NCBI GenBank assembly: GCA_023423835.1
Contig: JAFAEW010000023.1
Span: 1-9,214 of the forward strand
From: Bacteroidota bacterium
Lineage (GTDB): Bacteria > Bacteroidota > Bacteroidia > Chitinophagales > Chitinophagaceae
DNA length: 9,214 nt
Direction of reading: 5' to 3'
Shown: positions 1-7,995 of the stretch, in pieces
Position numbering within the stretch: the stretch's first letter is position 1
Layout of the letters: every line of letters starts with the position of its first letter
The notes under the pieces: model-generated
What the model was told of the DNA's origin: nothing
The model's database searches: none
The model's input: only the letters and a program-made list of their open reading frames with translations
Made by a program: the position numbers and the translations under genes

Positions 1-3
1 TAA

Positions 4-2169
4 ATGAAATTTCCCGCCTTATTACCCGTATATCCCTACAATTATTCTATCATCAACAAAAGTTCTCCCGGCTTTATTACCGCAAGTTTGTTCACGATCG
101 ACAGTGTTCGCACGTACAAATTTGAGATTGATACGAGTGCATCGTTCAATTCGCCTTTGAAGATCAAACGCCAACTCGCTTCCGCCGGCGGAATGATTGA
201 ATTTAAAGACGTTCATCTTCCGGTTGAAAATGCTACTTATTTCTGGAGGGTAGCCGCCGATTTCAGTGAAGCTTATTGGAGTACATTTTCATTCAACTAT
301 CGGCCGTCTGCGAAAGAAGGATTTGAACAAAGTTATTTCTTTCAACATACCGGATCTCAATTTTATTCCATAAAGCCCGATTCCGCTCAACGAGTGTTCG
401 ATTTTTCCTCGTCTTACAATAATCTTTTTGTACAACATTCCATCTATCCTACGAGCGGGCTTGAAGATGCCGATTTCAGTATCTTTCTAAACGGAAGCGC
501 TATCTCCGCAAGTGCCTGTGTCGGAAGTTCCATCATCTTCAACGTTTTTGACCCCTTGACGTTTAAACCAGTCTTAAACACAACGCATCCTTATAATTCC
601 GGTCCCGAATGCCGGCCACTTGCAAAATATAATTTTGAATACAGCACGCAGTCGGCTGCCTCGAGAAAAAACGCAATGGATTTTCTCGACAATTATGTTC
701 AAAACGGATACTTTGTGATTGCACGCAAGTTGTATGATCTTGGAAATGCTGATTGGGCCCCAACCGTATGGGCAAAGGATACCGCAATTTATGGTAATAA
801 TAATTCCTTATACCACCGGTTGAAAGCACAAGGTACACAGATTGATTCCTTCATTTATCCGCGTACCTTTATCTTCCTCTTTAAAAAGAACGATTCAACG
901 AGTTTTGCGCCCGTTTCGGTCTTATCTAAAGGGTTATATGACCGCATCAGTCTTTCGAGAAATATGCAGGTGTCAGACACAAGCGGAACAATCGTGTCAC
1001 CGCTATTCGGGCCGGCAAAGGAATGGTCAGATGCCAATTGGCAGGCAAAGATCGTCTCAGGCAAATCGGCTGCAAACTTCAGCCTTTATGCACGTACAAA
1101 AAATGAAACAGATTCGCTAATCTATGCTTCTGACAGTTTGAACAAAACAGTAGATCTTTCTGCTCTCGATGCGAAAGCGTTTCCGTTTGTGTATTTCAGA
1201 ATGGATTCCAAAGATGTTGAAAACTGTACACCCGTTCAGTTGGAGCGTTGGGGAAGCGATTTTATTCCGGTTCCGGAAGGTATGCTTGCACCGAATCTCG
1301 GTGCCGATATCAAAGATTCATTTGTATTTAAACACGATATAAATGTTGCTTACGATACGATTGGCGGATTTGTTTCCTTTAAAAATATCAGCGATCAGGA
1401 TTTCGAACCGTTGAAGGTGAAGATCGTACTGTATGACGAGGAAGGTAATGCGCATATTTTTCCGGTATTAACGACGGAAGCACTGAAAGCAGGTATGGTT
1501 GTGAGGATCAACTTTAATCTTGATGTAAGTTCGTTCCGTGATGGAAAATATAATCTGATGATCGAGGTAAATCCCGATAACGATCAGCTCGAACTGTATC
1601 ACTTCAATAATGTTCTTTACAAATACATCCGGATCATCAGGAAGTCGGTCCTGCCCGTGCAACTGCTCAATTTTACAGCTACAAAATCAGGAGAAAAAGT
1701 GCAGATTGCATGGCGGGTTGATAATGAAACCGACGTGAAGAACTATGATCTGCTGCATTCTGTAGATGGAAAATTCAATGTACTCGCAACGGTTCCTTCG
1801 AATGGGCAGCGAAGCAGTTTGACTGATTATAGTTATATTCATGGGCAGCCATCTTCCGGAATAAATTTTTACAAGCTTCAGGTGAATAAAAAAGACGTAA
1901 CCTATTTCTATTCTGCTGTTCAGAAAGTTGAGATGTCTTTTGAAACCGTAAAAATTTCACCCAATCCCGTAATTAACCTGATGAAAGTTGCTGCACCGCC
2001 TGAGCTGGAATACAATTTGAAGATATTTGACCTGCAGGGAAAATTGGTTTATTCGCGAAAATTGAAAGGCAATCAGAATATCGATCTTTCAGGCTTCGCC
2101 GCCGGGCAGTATCTCATTCAGATTATCGATGGCGCAAGCAGCCACACGTTTAAAATTGTAAAGCAATAA
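4..2169 (+). CDS. C-terminal part of a gingipain-like (C25/PorU2-type) secreted protein with T9SS type A sorting domain; probably split or truncated
   Basis: The 721 residues resemble the post-catalytic half of large secreted Bacteroidota C25 peptidase-like proteins. Visible in order: an Ig-like segment with the family phrase EIDTSASFNSPLK (41-53) and WRVA (81-84); an aromatic-rich region followed by a segment like the ILEI/PANDER fold (about 130-305); a CARDB-like beta domain (about 440-545); an Ig/FN3-like domain starting LPVQLLNFTAT (550-560); and a type A sorting domain (about 645-721) with ISPNPV at 651-656 and IFDLQGKLVYS near 674-684. The sorting domain would direct export through the T9SS to the cell surface. 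There is no signal peptide and no caspase-like catalytic domain, and the codon just before the ATG (1-3) is TAA in the same frame. I infer that this is the downstream piece of a longer gene broken by a nonsense or frameshift change, or a split gene. The alternative is a genuine stand-alone gene, which would lack a route to the periplasm. The family assignment is from recalled similarity. Confidence 0.75.
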   Translation: MKFPALLPVYPYNYSIINKSSPGFITASLFTIDSVRTYKFEIDTSASFNSPLKIKRQLASAGGMIEFKDVHLPVENATYFWRVAADFSEAYWSTFSFNYRPSAKEGFEQSYFFQHTGSQFYSIKPDSAQRVFDFSSSYNNLFVQHSIYPTSGLEDADFSIFLNGSAISASACVGSSIIFNVFDPLTFKPVLNTTHPYNSGPECRPLAKYNFEYSTQSAASRKNAMDFLDNYVQNGYFVIARKLYDLGNADWAPTVWAKDTAIYGNNNSLYHRLKAQGTQIDSFIYPRTFIFLFKKNDSTSFAPVSVLSKGLYDRISLSRNMQVSDTSGTIVSPLFGPAKEWSDANWQAKIVSGKSAANFSLYARTKNETDSLIYASDSLNKTVDLSALDAKAFPFVYFRMDSKDVENCTPVQLERWGSDFIPVPEGMLAPNLGADIKDSFVFKHDINVAYDTIGGFVSFKNISDQDFEPLKVKIVLYDEEGNAHIFPVLTTEALKAGMVVRINFNLDVSSFRDGKYNLMIEVNPDNDQLELYHFNNVLYKYIRIIRKSVLPVQLLNFTATKSGEKVQIAWRVDNETDVKNYDLLHSVDGKFNVLATVPSNGQRSSLTDYSYIHGQPSSGINFYKLQVNKKDVTYFYSAVQKVEMSFETVKISPNPVINLMKVAAPPELEYNLKIFDLQGKLVYSRKLKGNQNIDLSGFAAGQYLIQIIDGASSHTFKIVKQ

Positions 2170-2177
2170 CGATTATC

Positions 2178-2576
2178 TTACATCGAAACGGTGAGCAGGA
2201 AAACAGTTTCCTCAATAGCTGTAACCGAATGCGGAATGTTTTTATGCAGAACGATCATTTTGCCTTCCGACAATTCAACGGTGCGGTCGGGTGTGGAGAA
2301 GTTCATCTTTCCTTCAAGTACCTGCACACAGATCGTTCCATTTGCGGAATGACGGGGAAGATCGCCGTTGGCATGCAACGCGATCATCAGAATCCGCACT
2401 TCGCTGCTTTTATAGATCGTTATGGCATTTCGTGCACCTTCTTTCCATTTATCTTCTTCTCTGATCATTTTTTTATAATGATTGAGATCAATGGAAACGA
2501 GGCTGGCATCCATAATTCTGTTTCCATCAGGCCGTTGAGGTGTTGATTCATTAAATTTGTTTTCCATTTTTTCCAT
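2178..2576 (-). CDS. small cupin-domain protein
   Basis: This 132-residue protein is a single-domain cupin (beta-barrel) with a short hydrophilic N-terminal extension. The first cupin motif runs from about G71 to G89 (H76 in LPRHSANG, then VQVLEGK 84-90), and the second carries PHSVTA at 105-110 (H106). The classical metal-site positions normally filled by the second His and the Glu are Ala78 and Ile82, so only H76 and H106 remain of the usual ligands; I recall the same pattern in related short cupins that read LPxHxAxGxIxVQVLEG, so it appears to be a subfamily trait. Substrate and role cannot be told. There is no signal peptide, so a cytosolic location is likely. Two starts are possible: ATG at 2576 or ATG at 2567 (Met4); neither has a convincing ribosome site. 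The gene converges on the secreted-protein gene with 8 bp between stops and diverges from the phosphohexomutase gene. Confidence 0.85.
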   Translation of the reverse strand: MEKMENKFNESTPQRPDGNRIMDASLVSIDLNHYKKMIREEDKWKEGARNAITIYKSSEVRILMIALHANGDLPRHSANGTICVQVLEGKMNFSTPDRTVELSEGKMIVLHKNIPHSVTAIEETVFLLTVSM

Positions 2577-2735
2577 TTGATATAATTGTACTAAAAATAT
2601 CGCATTATTTTTGAAGTGCTTAAAGTGAAATTACAACTTCCTATCATCAAGCTTTTTTAAAAATGAAACAGTTGGCGCTCATGGTGGTTTTTCAATACCT
2701 TTAGAAATTCGGGAACAATAAATTTTTACAACAGA

Positions 2736-4463
2736 ATGAATGAGAAAATACAGGCAAAAGTAGACAAATGGTTAAACGGCAATTATGACCTTGCAACGAA
2801 AGAGGAAATAAAGAAGATACGTGATGAAAACCCTGATATGCTTGCAGATGCTTTTTATCAGGATCTTTCTTTTGGAACGGGTGGACTAAGAGGAATTATG
2901 GGTGTTGGAACCAACCGTATTAATAAATACACGATTGGAATGTGTACGCAGGGATTTGCAAATTATCTTAAAAAATCTTTTTCCGGGGAGGAAATAAAAG
3001 TTGCAATTGCGCATGACAGCCGCAACAACAGCCGTTTTTTTGCCGAAACCACGGCGAATGTTTTTGCCGCCAATGGAATAAAGGTTTTCTTATTTGAATC
3101 GTTGCGTCCTACGCCCGAACTGAGCTTTACCATTCGTTATCTCGGCTGCCAGGGCGGAGTAAATTGCACCGCTTCGCATAATCCAAAAGAGTATAATGGA
3201 TACAAGGCTTATTGGAATGATGGCGGACAACTCGTTCCTCCACACGACAAAGCCGTTATCAATGAAGTTGAAGCCATTCAGTCGATTGATGATGTAAAAT
3301 GGGAAGGGAATAAAGAGAATATAACGCTGATCGGAAGCGATATTGATGAAGCCTATATCAAGATGGTGAAGGGATTGAGTGTGCAGCCGCAGATTATCGA
3401 GAAGCAAAAAGATCTTGGAATCGTTTACACGCCGATTCACGGAACGGGAATAAAGCTCGTTCCGCAGGTACTGAAGGAATTCGGATTTACCAACCTGTCG
3501 ATTGTGGATCAGCAAAGCAGTCCCGACGGAAATTTTCCCACCGTTATCTATCCCAATCCGGAAGAAAGTGAAGCCATGGAGTTGGGATTGAAGATGGCCG
3601 GCGAAACGGATGCCGACATCTTATGTGGAACAGATCCCGATGCCGACAGAGTGGGAATTGCAGTAAAGGACGATCAGGGAAAATGGATCCTCATGAATGG
3701 CAATCAAACAGCCTTGTTGGCCTTCAGTTACATGATGGAAGCGAGAAAATCAAAAGGCATTTCGCAACCTAACGATATGGTGGTAAAAACCATCGTAACA
3801 ACTGATGCGATTCATAATGTGGCCAAAAAAATGGGAGTGAAATGTTACGATGTTTTAACCGGATTTAAATGGATTGCGGAACTGATTAAAGAAAAAGAAG
3901 GAAAGGAGCACTATGTGATAGGAGGGGAGGAAAGCTTTGGGTTGATGATTGGCGACAAAGTGCGGGACAAGGATGCAGTATCTGCCGTGGCAATTCTCTG
4001 CGAAATGGCCGCTGTAGAAAAAGATAAAGGAAGAACCTTGTTTGATAAACTGATTGAGCTCTATATTGAATATGGATTTTACCATGAAAGTCTTGTAAGC
4101 ATCACCAAGAAAGGTATGAAAGGGCAGGAGGAAATTGCCGCAATGATGCAACAGTACAGGGAAAATCCCCCTAAAGAGATCAATGGTATCAAGGTGAAAG
4201 AACTGCTCGACTATCAAACTCTTACCGGCAAAAATCTCGACAGTTCCGAAGAGTGGAAAATTGATCTTCCAAAAAGTAATGTCCTGCAGTTTATTTTGGA
4301 AGACGGTACCAAAATATCTGCCCGTCCATCCGGTACCGAGCCGAAGATTAAATTCTATTTCAGTGTCAATACTAAGCTTGATTCGAAGGAAAATTATTAT
4401 CAAAAACTCGAGGAGTTAAAACAAAAAATTGAAGCAATAATCCAAGCAATGCAGTTGAAATAA
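2736..4463 (+). CDS. phospho-sugar mutase (phosphoglucomutase/phosphomannomutase, PGM2 type)
   Basis: This cytosolic alpha-D-phosphohexomutase moves phosphate between C1 and C6 of glucose or mannose phosphates, linking glycolysis to glycogen and cell-envelope sugar synthesis. All four family signatures are intact in the 575 residues: the phosphoserine loop TASHNP (145-150, catalytic Ser147), the Mg2+ loop DPDADR (300-305, Asp300/302/304), the sugar-specificity loop GGEESFG (396-402), and the C-terminal phosphate-binding loop RPSGTEPK (530-537). The early FGTGGLRG (46-53), TGFKWI (375-380) and the length fit the PGM2/PgcA-like branch rather than the shorter bacterial ManB/GlmM proteins. Whether glucose, mannose or both is the main substrate cannot be decided from sequence alone. 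The ATG at 2736 gives a normal family N-terminus; a TAAATTTT sequence at 2719-2726 loosely resembles the Bacteroidota -7 box but lacks a matching upstream element. The gene appears complete and ordinary. Confidence 0.96.
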   Translation: MNEKIQAKVDKWLNGNYDLATKEEIKKIRDENPDMLADAFYQDLSFGTGGLRGIMGVGTNRINKYTIGMCTQGFANYLKKSFSGEEIKVAIAHDSRNNSRFFAETTANVFAANGIKVFLFESLRPTPELSFTIRYLGCQGGVNCTASHNPKEYNGYKAYWNDGGQLVPPHDKAVINEVEAIQSIDDVKWEGNKENITLIGSDIDEAYIKMVKGLSVQPQIIEKQKDLGIVYTPIHGTGIKLVPQVLKEFGFTNLSIVDQQSSPDGNFPTVIYPNPEESEAMELGLKMAGETDADILCGTDPDADRVGIAVKDDQGKWILMNGNQTALLAFSYMMEARKSKGISQPNDMVVKTIVTTDAIHNVAKKMGVKCYDVLTGFKWIAELIKEKEGKEHYVIGGEESFGLMIGDKVRDKDAVSAVAILCEMAAVEKDKGRTLFDKLIELYIEYGFYHESLVSITKKGMKGQEEIAAMMQQYRENPPKEINGIKVKELLDYQTLTGKNLDSSEEWKIDLPKSNVLQFILEDGTKISARPSGTEPKIKFYFSVNTKLDSKENYYQKLEELKQKIEAIIQAMQLK

Positions 4464-4523
4464 CTGTACCGGCTATCCTTAAATAAATCCTGCGTTTCCA
4501 CCTTTTATTCGACCTAAAAAATT

Positions 4524-4531
4524 TAGATTTG
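4524..4531 (+). promoter_or_regulatory. putative Bacteroidota -7 promoter box (TAGATTTG) of the pcm gene
   Basis: TAGATTTG matches the TAnnTTTG consensus of the Bacteroidota primary sigma factor exactly and ends 7 bases before the pcm ATG at 4539. No good TTG -33 element is visible at the usual spacing. If used, transcription would begin at or within a few bases of the start codon, giving a leaderless or nearly leaderless mRNA. Confidence 0.45.
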
Positions 4532-4538
4532 CAGGTCA

Positions 4539-5195
4539 ATGAGAAGGGTAGAAGATTCATATCGGCATAAAGGATTGAGGCATCAGTTGGTGAAATTGCT
4601 GCGCACCAAAGGCATCGGAGATGAAGCGGTATTGGACGCAATTGACCGGATTCCGAGACATTTTTTTCTTGATTCAGGATTTGATCAGATCGCGTACGAA
4701 GACCGCGCTTTTCCAATCGGTGAAGGACAAACGATCTCGCAACCTTACACAGTAGCTTATCAAACCCAGCTATTAGAAATAAAGCCGCACGATAAAGTCC
4801 TCGAGATTGGAACCGGAAGCGTTTATCAGGCTTCGGTTTTAGCTGAAATGGGAGCGCGGGTTTATACGATTGAGCGGCAAAGGAAACTTTATGAACAAAA
4901 CCGGAATTTCGTGCTGAAATCAAAATATCCGAATATCAAGTTTTTTTATGGAGATGGATTTGAAGGCCTGCCTGCCTATGCGCCCTTCGACAAAATCATC
5001 ATTACCGCCGCGGCTCCCTTCATTCCCCCCAAACTTGTTGATCAGCTTAAGCCAAAAGGAATAATGGTTTTACCGTTGGATGATAATGACCGGCAACGCA
5101 TGCTGAAGCTCACTAAAAACGAGGATGGAAGTGTGTCGGAGGAATATTATGATTACTTCAGCTTTGTTCCAATGCTAAGCGGAAAGAGCGGTTAG
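4539..5195 (+). CDS. pcm: protein-L-isoaspartate O-methyltransferase with an altered SAM-binding loop
   Basis: This enzyme transfers a methyl group from S-adenosylmethionine to L-isoaspartyl residues in damaged proteins, starting their repair; it acts in the cytosol. The 218 residues fit the family length. Visible motifs are the substrate loop GEGQTISQPYTVAYQ (61-75, with Ser67 in the active-site position and Gln68-Pro69 following), motif I VLEIGTGSVYQASVLAEMG (87-105), the acidic end of the next strand (YTIER, 109-113), GDGFEGLP with the following PFDKIIITAAAP, and the late LKPKGIMVLPL. The oddity is in motif I: the family normally reads GTGSGYQ, but residue 95 is Val (codon GTT, bases 4821-4823), removing a glycine that packs against SAM. 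The rest looks under normal constraint. It lies 75 bp after the phosphohexomutase gene, apparently with its own promoter, and converges on the E1 gene. Family assignment is firm; full activity is uncertain. Confidence 0.93.
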   Translation: MRRVEDSYRHKGLRHQLVKLLRTKGIGDEAVLDAIDRIPRHFFLDSGFDQIAYEDRAFPIGEGQTISQPYTVAYQTQLLEIKPHDKVLEIGTGSVYQASVLAEMGARVYTIERQRKLYEQNRNFVLKSKYPNIKFFYGDGFEGLPAYAPFDKIIITAAAPFIPPKLVDQLKPKGIMVLPLDDNDRQRMLKLTKNEDGSVSEEYYDYFSFVPMLSGKSG

Positions 5196-5238
5196 CCTCT
5201 CCAACTGCATCATCCCAGTATTAGATTTTCCAGACGCT

Positions 5239-7302
5239 TCAATACGACAACAATTTTTCCAACCGTTGCTTCACTTTTTCGGCAGAGGGCAACATGGCTG
5301 CCTCCAACACGAGATTGATGGGCACGGCGGGCAGATTTAATGCTCCCAATACTTCCACCGGAGCATCAAGCGACGTGAAACAGTTCTTGTTAATCCGGTA
5401 AGCCAGCGCTTCTGCAAAAGAATTGTTTTGCTGTTCTTCAGTTACCACCAGGCATTTTCCATGCCTTCTGACTGTTGCAAAAACAAGTTCTTCATCAAGC
5501 GGGAATAATGTTCGCAGATCAACAACTTCAACCTTTCCGCCGAATTCCCTGGCTGCCGCCTTCGACCAATAAACGCCCATTCCATATGTAATGATGCAGG
5601 CCGATTCTCCGCTTTCAACAAAGCTGTCATCTGCCTTTACAACTACATTTCCCTTCCCGAAGGGCAGAATATAGTCTTCGGCCGGCTCTACCATTTTGGC
5701 GTCTTCCGTACCCGGTACTTTACTCCAGTAAAGACCCTTATGCTCGAGCATGACCACGGGATTAGGATCATAAAATGCGGCTTTCACCAGCCCTTTTATA
5801 TCTGCAACATTGGATGGATAGGCCACTTTAATGCCCTTGATCGTGAGCAAGGTAGATTCGATACTTCCGCTGTGGTAAGGACCACCGCCACCGTATGCCC
5901 CAATCGGAACCCTTAAGATCATCGATATCGGATATTTTCCGCCTGACAGATAGCAGGATTTTGAAATTTCTGTTACCAACTGGTTGAAGGCGGGATAAAT
6001 GTAATCGGCAAACTGAACTTCCACGATCGGTTTTAACCCAAGCGCGGAGAGGCCGATCGTGCTTCCTACAATATAAGCCTCCTGGATGGCGGTATTGAAA
6101 ACACGATCGTCTCCGAATTTCTCCGCCAGGGTTGCAGCCTCCCTGAAAACACCACCGAGGCGGCGTCCCACGTCCTGTCCGTAAAACAGGCATTCCGGAT
6201 GTTTTTGCATCAGCTCTTCCACCGCATGCAGGGCAGCATCCACCATCATTACTTTTTCACCGGTAGAACGGCTTCTTGCTCCTTTTTCTTCTTTTACAGG
6301 ACTATCGGCAAATACATGGTCAGCTACAGTGGAGGGATCAGGTTCAGGCATAGCGACAGCAGTTTCGAACGCCTTCTGAGCCTTTTGGCGGGCCTGCTCA
6401 GCTATTTCCTCCAATTCAGATTCGCTGAATCCGTTTTCAAGAAGCTGTTGCCGCATCTTTGTATATGGATCCCGCTCGCTGTGAGCCAGGAGGTCGGCTT
6501 CGGAGCGATAAAATTCTTTCCGGACACCGCTTGTATGATGACCGAGCAGAGGCACTTTCGCATGCACCAAAACCGGCTTTCTTTCTGTTCGCACATACCC
6601 GATTGCTTCCTGCATTACCGCGAATGCGGCGAGAAAATCGCTGCCGTCTACTTTTAGACGATGCATTCCTTTGAATCCTGCGACAAATTCAAACGCATCC
6701 ATTGCCCGTGCTTCACCAGCCGACACGCTGATTCCCCAATCATTATCCTGAACGAGGTAAATGACAGGCAGTTGCTTTAATACCGCGAATTGAAAAGCTT
6801 CACTTACTTCACCTTCAGTAACGCTGTTATCGCCAAGGCTACACACCACAACAGGATTTTCGCCATTTGGTCCTTTTCTTAAATCCATGTTCCGCTGCTC
6901 GAGATATTGAATTCCCTGCGCCAATCCGGTAGTTGGGATCGCCTGCATTCCGGTTGCACTGCTTTGATGGATGATTTGCGGCTTGTTTTTGTCCCGACTG
7001 CTCGGGTGACAATAATAGGATCGACCGTTGGAAAACGGGTCTCCTGCCTTTGCCAGAAGTTGCAGCATGATCTCTTCCGGTTGAAATCCAATGGACAATA
7101 AAATGCTGTCGTCACGGTAATAAGGACTCACAAAGTCGCAGGGCAAAAGCTGAAGACCGGTAGCAAGTTGAATGGCTTCATGGCCTTTTGAAGTGGAATG
7201 TACGTATTTACAAATTTGTCGGTTATTATCGTAGATATCTGCAAGGCTGCGGGCAGTATTAATCAATCGCCAGGCAGTAGAGAGAATAGTTTTGTCAAGC
7301 AT
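5239..7302 (-). CDS. 2-oxoacid dehydrogenase E1, fused alpha and beta subunits (branched-chain/2-oxoisovalerate type)
   Basis: This is the thiamine-diphosphate-dependent E1 of a 2-oxoacid dehydrogenase complex, which decarboxylates a 2-oxoacid and passes the acyl group to lipoyl-E2. Numbering from the chosen start (687 aa): the alpha half spans about 1-320 with YYRDD (61-65) and the ThDP/Mg motif from GDNS (157-160) to Asn187 in DNDWGIS; a charged linker (about 321-345) leads to the beta half, with NTAIQEAY (403-410, catalytic Glu408) and PYHSGSIES (475-483, His477). Alpha and beta are separate genes in many bacteria; a single fused chain is common in Bacteroidota. I read it as branched-chain type by overall resemblance; pyruvate or acetoin as substrate is not excluded. 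No E2 or E3 gene is in view. An upstream ATG at 7317 would add five residues, but a TTTG promoter-like box lies between the two ATGs, favouring 7302. It lies 59 bp downstream of the FAH-family gene on the same strand. Confidence 0.93.
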   Translation of the reverse strand: MLDKTILSTAWRLINTARSLADIYDNNRQICKYVHSTSKGHEAIQLATGLQLLPCDFVSPYYRDDSILLSIGFQPEEIMLQLLAKAGDPFSNGRSYYCHPSSRDKNKPQIIHQSSATGMQAIPTTGLAQGIQYLEQRNMDLRKGPNGENPVVVCSLGDNSVTEGEVSEAFQFAVLKQLPVIYLVQDNDWGISVSAGEARAMDAFEFVAGFKGMHRLKVDGSDFLAAFAVMQEAIGYVRTERKPVLVHAKVPLLGHHTSGVRKEFYRSEADLLAHSERDPYTKMRQQLLENGFSESELEEIAEQARQKAQKAFETAVAMPEPDPSTVADHVFADSPVKEEKGARSRSTGEKVMMVDAALHAVEELMQKHPECLFYGQDVGRRLGGVFREAATLAEKFGDDRVFNTAIQEAYIVGSTIGLSALGLKPIVEVQFADYIYPAFNQLVTEISKSCYLSGGKYPISMILRVPIGAYGGGGPYHSGSIESTLLTIKGIKVAYPSNVADIKGLVKAAFYDPNPVVMLEHKGLYWSKVPGTEDAKMVEPAEDYILPFGKGNVVVKADDSFVESGESACIITYGMGVYWSKAAAREFGGKVEVVDLRTLFPLDEELVFATVRRHGKCLVVTEEQQNNSFAEALAYRINKNCFTSLDAPVEVLGALNLPAVPINLVLEAAMLPSAEKVKQRLEKLLSY

Positions 7303-7306
7303 GGCG

Positions 7307-7314
7307 CAAATATC
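7307..7314 (-). promoter_or_regulatory. possible -7 promoter box before the fused E1 gene
   Basis: Read on the minus strand the sequence is GATATTTG followed by CGCC and then the ATG at 7302. It matches TAnnTTTG at all fixed positions but the first. The arrangement copies that seen before pcm and, if real, rules out the in-frame ATG at 7317 as the start. No clear -33 TTG is found at suitable spacing, so this is tentative. Confidence 0.3.
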
Positions 7315-7361
7315 CAATTTCTCATCAATAAAAGAAAGCTTGACAGCCCAAAGTTGTTGAT

Positions 7362-7967
7362 TTACTTGATCGTAAGCGAGAACATTTCGTTATTTTCAAG
7401 ATAGCCGGTCAGAACGTCGCCAACCGTACATTCACCAACTCCGGAAGGAGTGCCTGTGAAAATAACATCACCGATATTTAAGGCAAAGTATTTTGAAATA
7501 TTTGCAATGATTTTTTTCAGGGGGAAAAGCATTTTATCGCTTCGTCCCTCCTGAACGGTTTTGCCGTTGAGGTCGAGAGAAAAATGCAACGTCTTGTTCG
7601 GGGAGGGAAGATCCTGCCATTCTCCTACAACTGCCGAATGATCCCACGCCTTTGCTTTTTCCCAGGGAAGGCCTTTTGCTTTCAGATCTGCCTGCAGATC
7701 ACGGGCGGTAAAATCAATCCCCACGGTAACCGCATTGACGTAATCAGCAGCGGCAAACTCGGGAATGTATTTTCCATTTTTTGAAACCCTGAATACAAGT
7801 TCACATTCGTAATGTAATTCATTCGTAAACTCGGGATAATAAAAGGATGTGTTCTTGACAAGCAGGGCGCTTTTCGGCTTAATGAAAATTACAGGTTCAT
7901 CAGGTATTTTATTGTCTAATTCTTTTACATGATCAATGTAATTGCGACCAACGCAAAAAATTTTCAT
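7362..7967 (-). CDS. fumarylacetoacetate hydrolase (FAH) family protein, short FAHD1/YcgM-like form
   Basis: This is a metal-dependent enzyme of the FAH superfamily, whose members hydrolyse or decarboxylate 2,4-dioxo and related acids (acylpyruvate hydrolase, oxaloacetate decarboxylase and others). The 201 residues match the short single-domain form. Visible are the N-terminal FCVGRNYIDH (4-13), the metal-binding pair Glu54 and Glu56 in HYECELVFR, Asp85 in VGIDFTARD (82-90), a lysine/tryptophan-rich loop near 101-108, and the signature IFTGTPSGVG (169-178). The exact substrate cannot be read from sequence; short members are often acylpyruvases or oxaloacetate decarboxylases. No signal peptide is present, so it is cytosolic. 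The start at 7967 gives the conserved N-terminus. A TAGTTTTT sequence on the minus strand (7986-7993) weakly resembles a -7 box. It is followed after 59 bp by the fused E1 gene, possibly in one transcript, but a shared pathway is not shown. Confidence 0.92.
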   Translation of the reverse strand: MKIFCVGRNYIDHVKELDNKIPDEPVIFIKPKSALLVKNTSFYYPEFTNELHYECELVFRVSKNGKYIPEFAAADYVNAVTVGIDFTARDLQADLKAKGLPWEKAKAWDHSAVVGEWQDLPSPNKTLHFSLDLNGKTVQEGRSDKMLFPLKKIIANISKYFALNIGDVIFTGTPSGVGECTVGDVLTGYLENNEMFSLTIK

Positions 7968-7995
7968 AATGGGAAATTTCAGATGAAAAACTACG

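Noticed and set aside
2178..2576. Cupin with missing metal ligands as a sign of a dead enzyme
   Set aside because: The Ala and Ile at the second-His and Glu positions fit the pattern I recall for related short cupins, so it is likely a subfamily feature, not decay.
2577..2735. Divergent gap between the cupin and phosphohexomutase genes as a regulatory region
   Set aside because: Only degenerate -7-like sequences (TATTTTTA on the minus strand near 2592-2599, TAAATTTT at 2719-2726) without -33 partners; no repeat, operator or RNA structure could be supported.
3855..4923. Two overlapping minus-strand open frames of about 180 codons opposite the phosphohexomutase and pcm genes
   Set aside because: They lie antisense to two clearly conserved genes, have low-complexity hydrophobic or basic translations and no recognisable motif; they are shadows of the real frames.
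5196..5238. Shared terminator between the convergent pcm and E1 genes
   Set aside because: Only a four-base inverted match (AGAG/CTCT) near the pcm stop and no T run; it is not convincing as a hairpin terminator for either strand.
6199..6657. Plus-strand open frame of 152 codons, rich in Phe, His and Ser, inside the E1 gene
   Set aside because: It is antisense to the intact E1 gene, and its composition is what the reverse complement of that coding sequence gives; no domain is visible.
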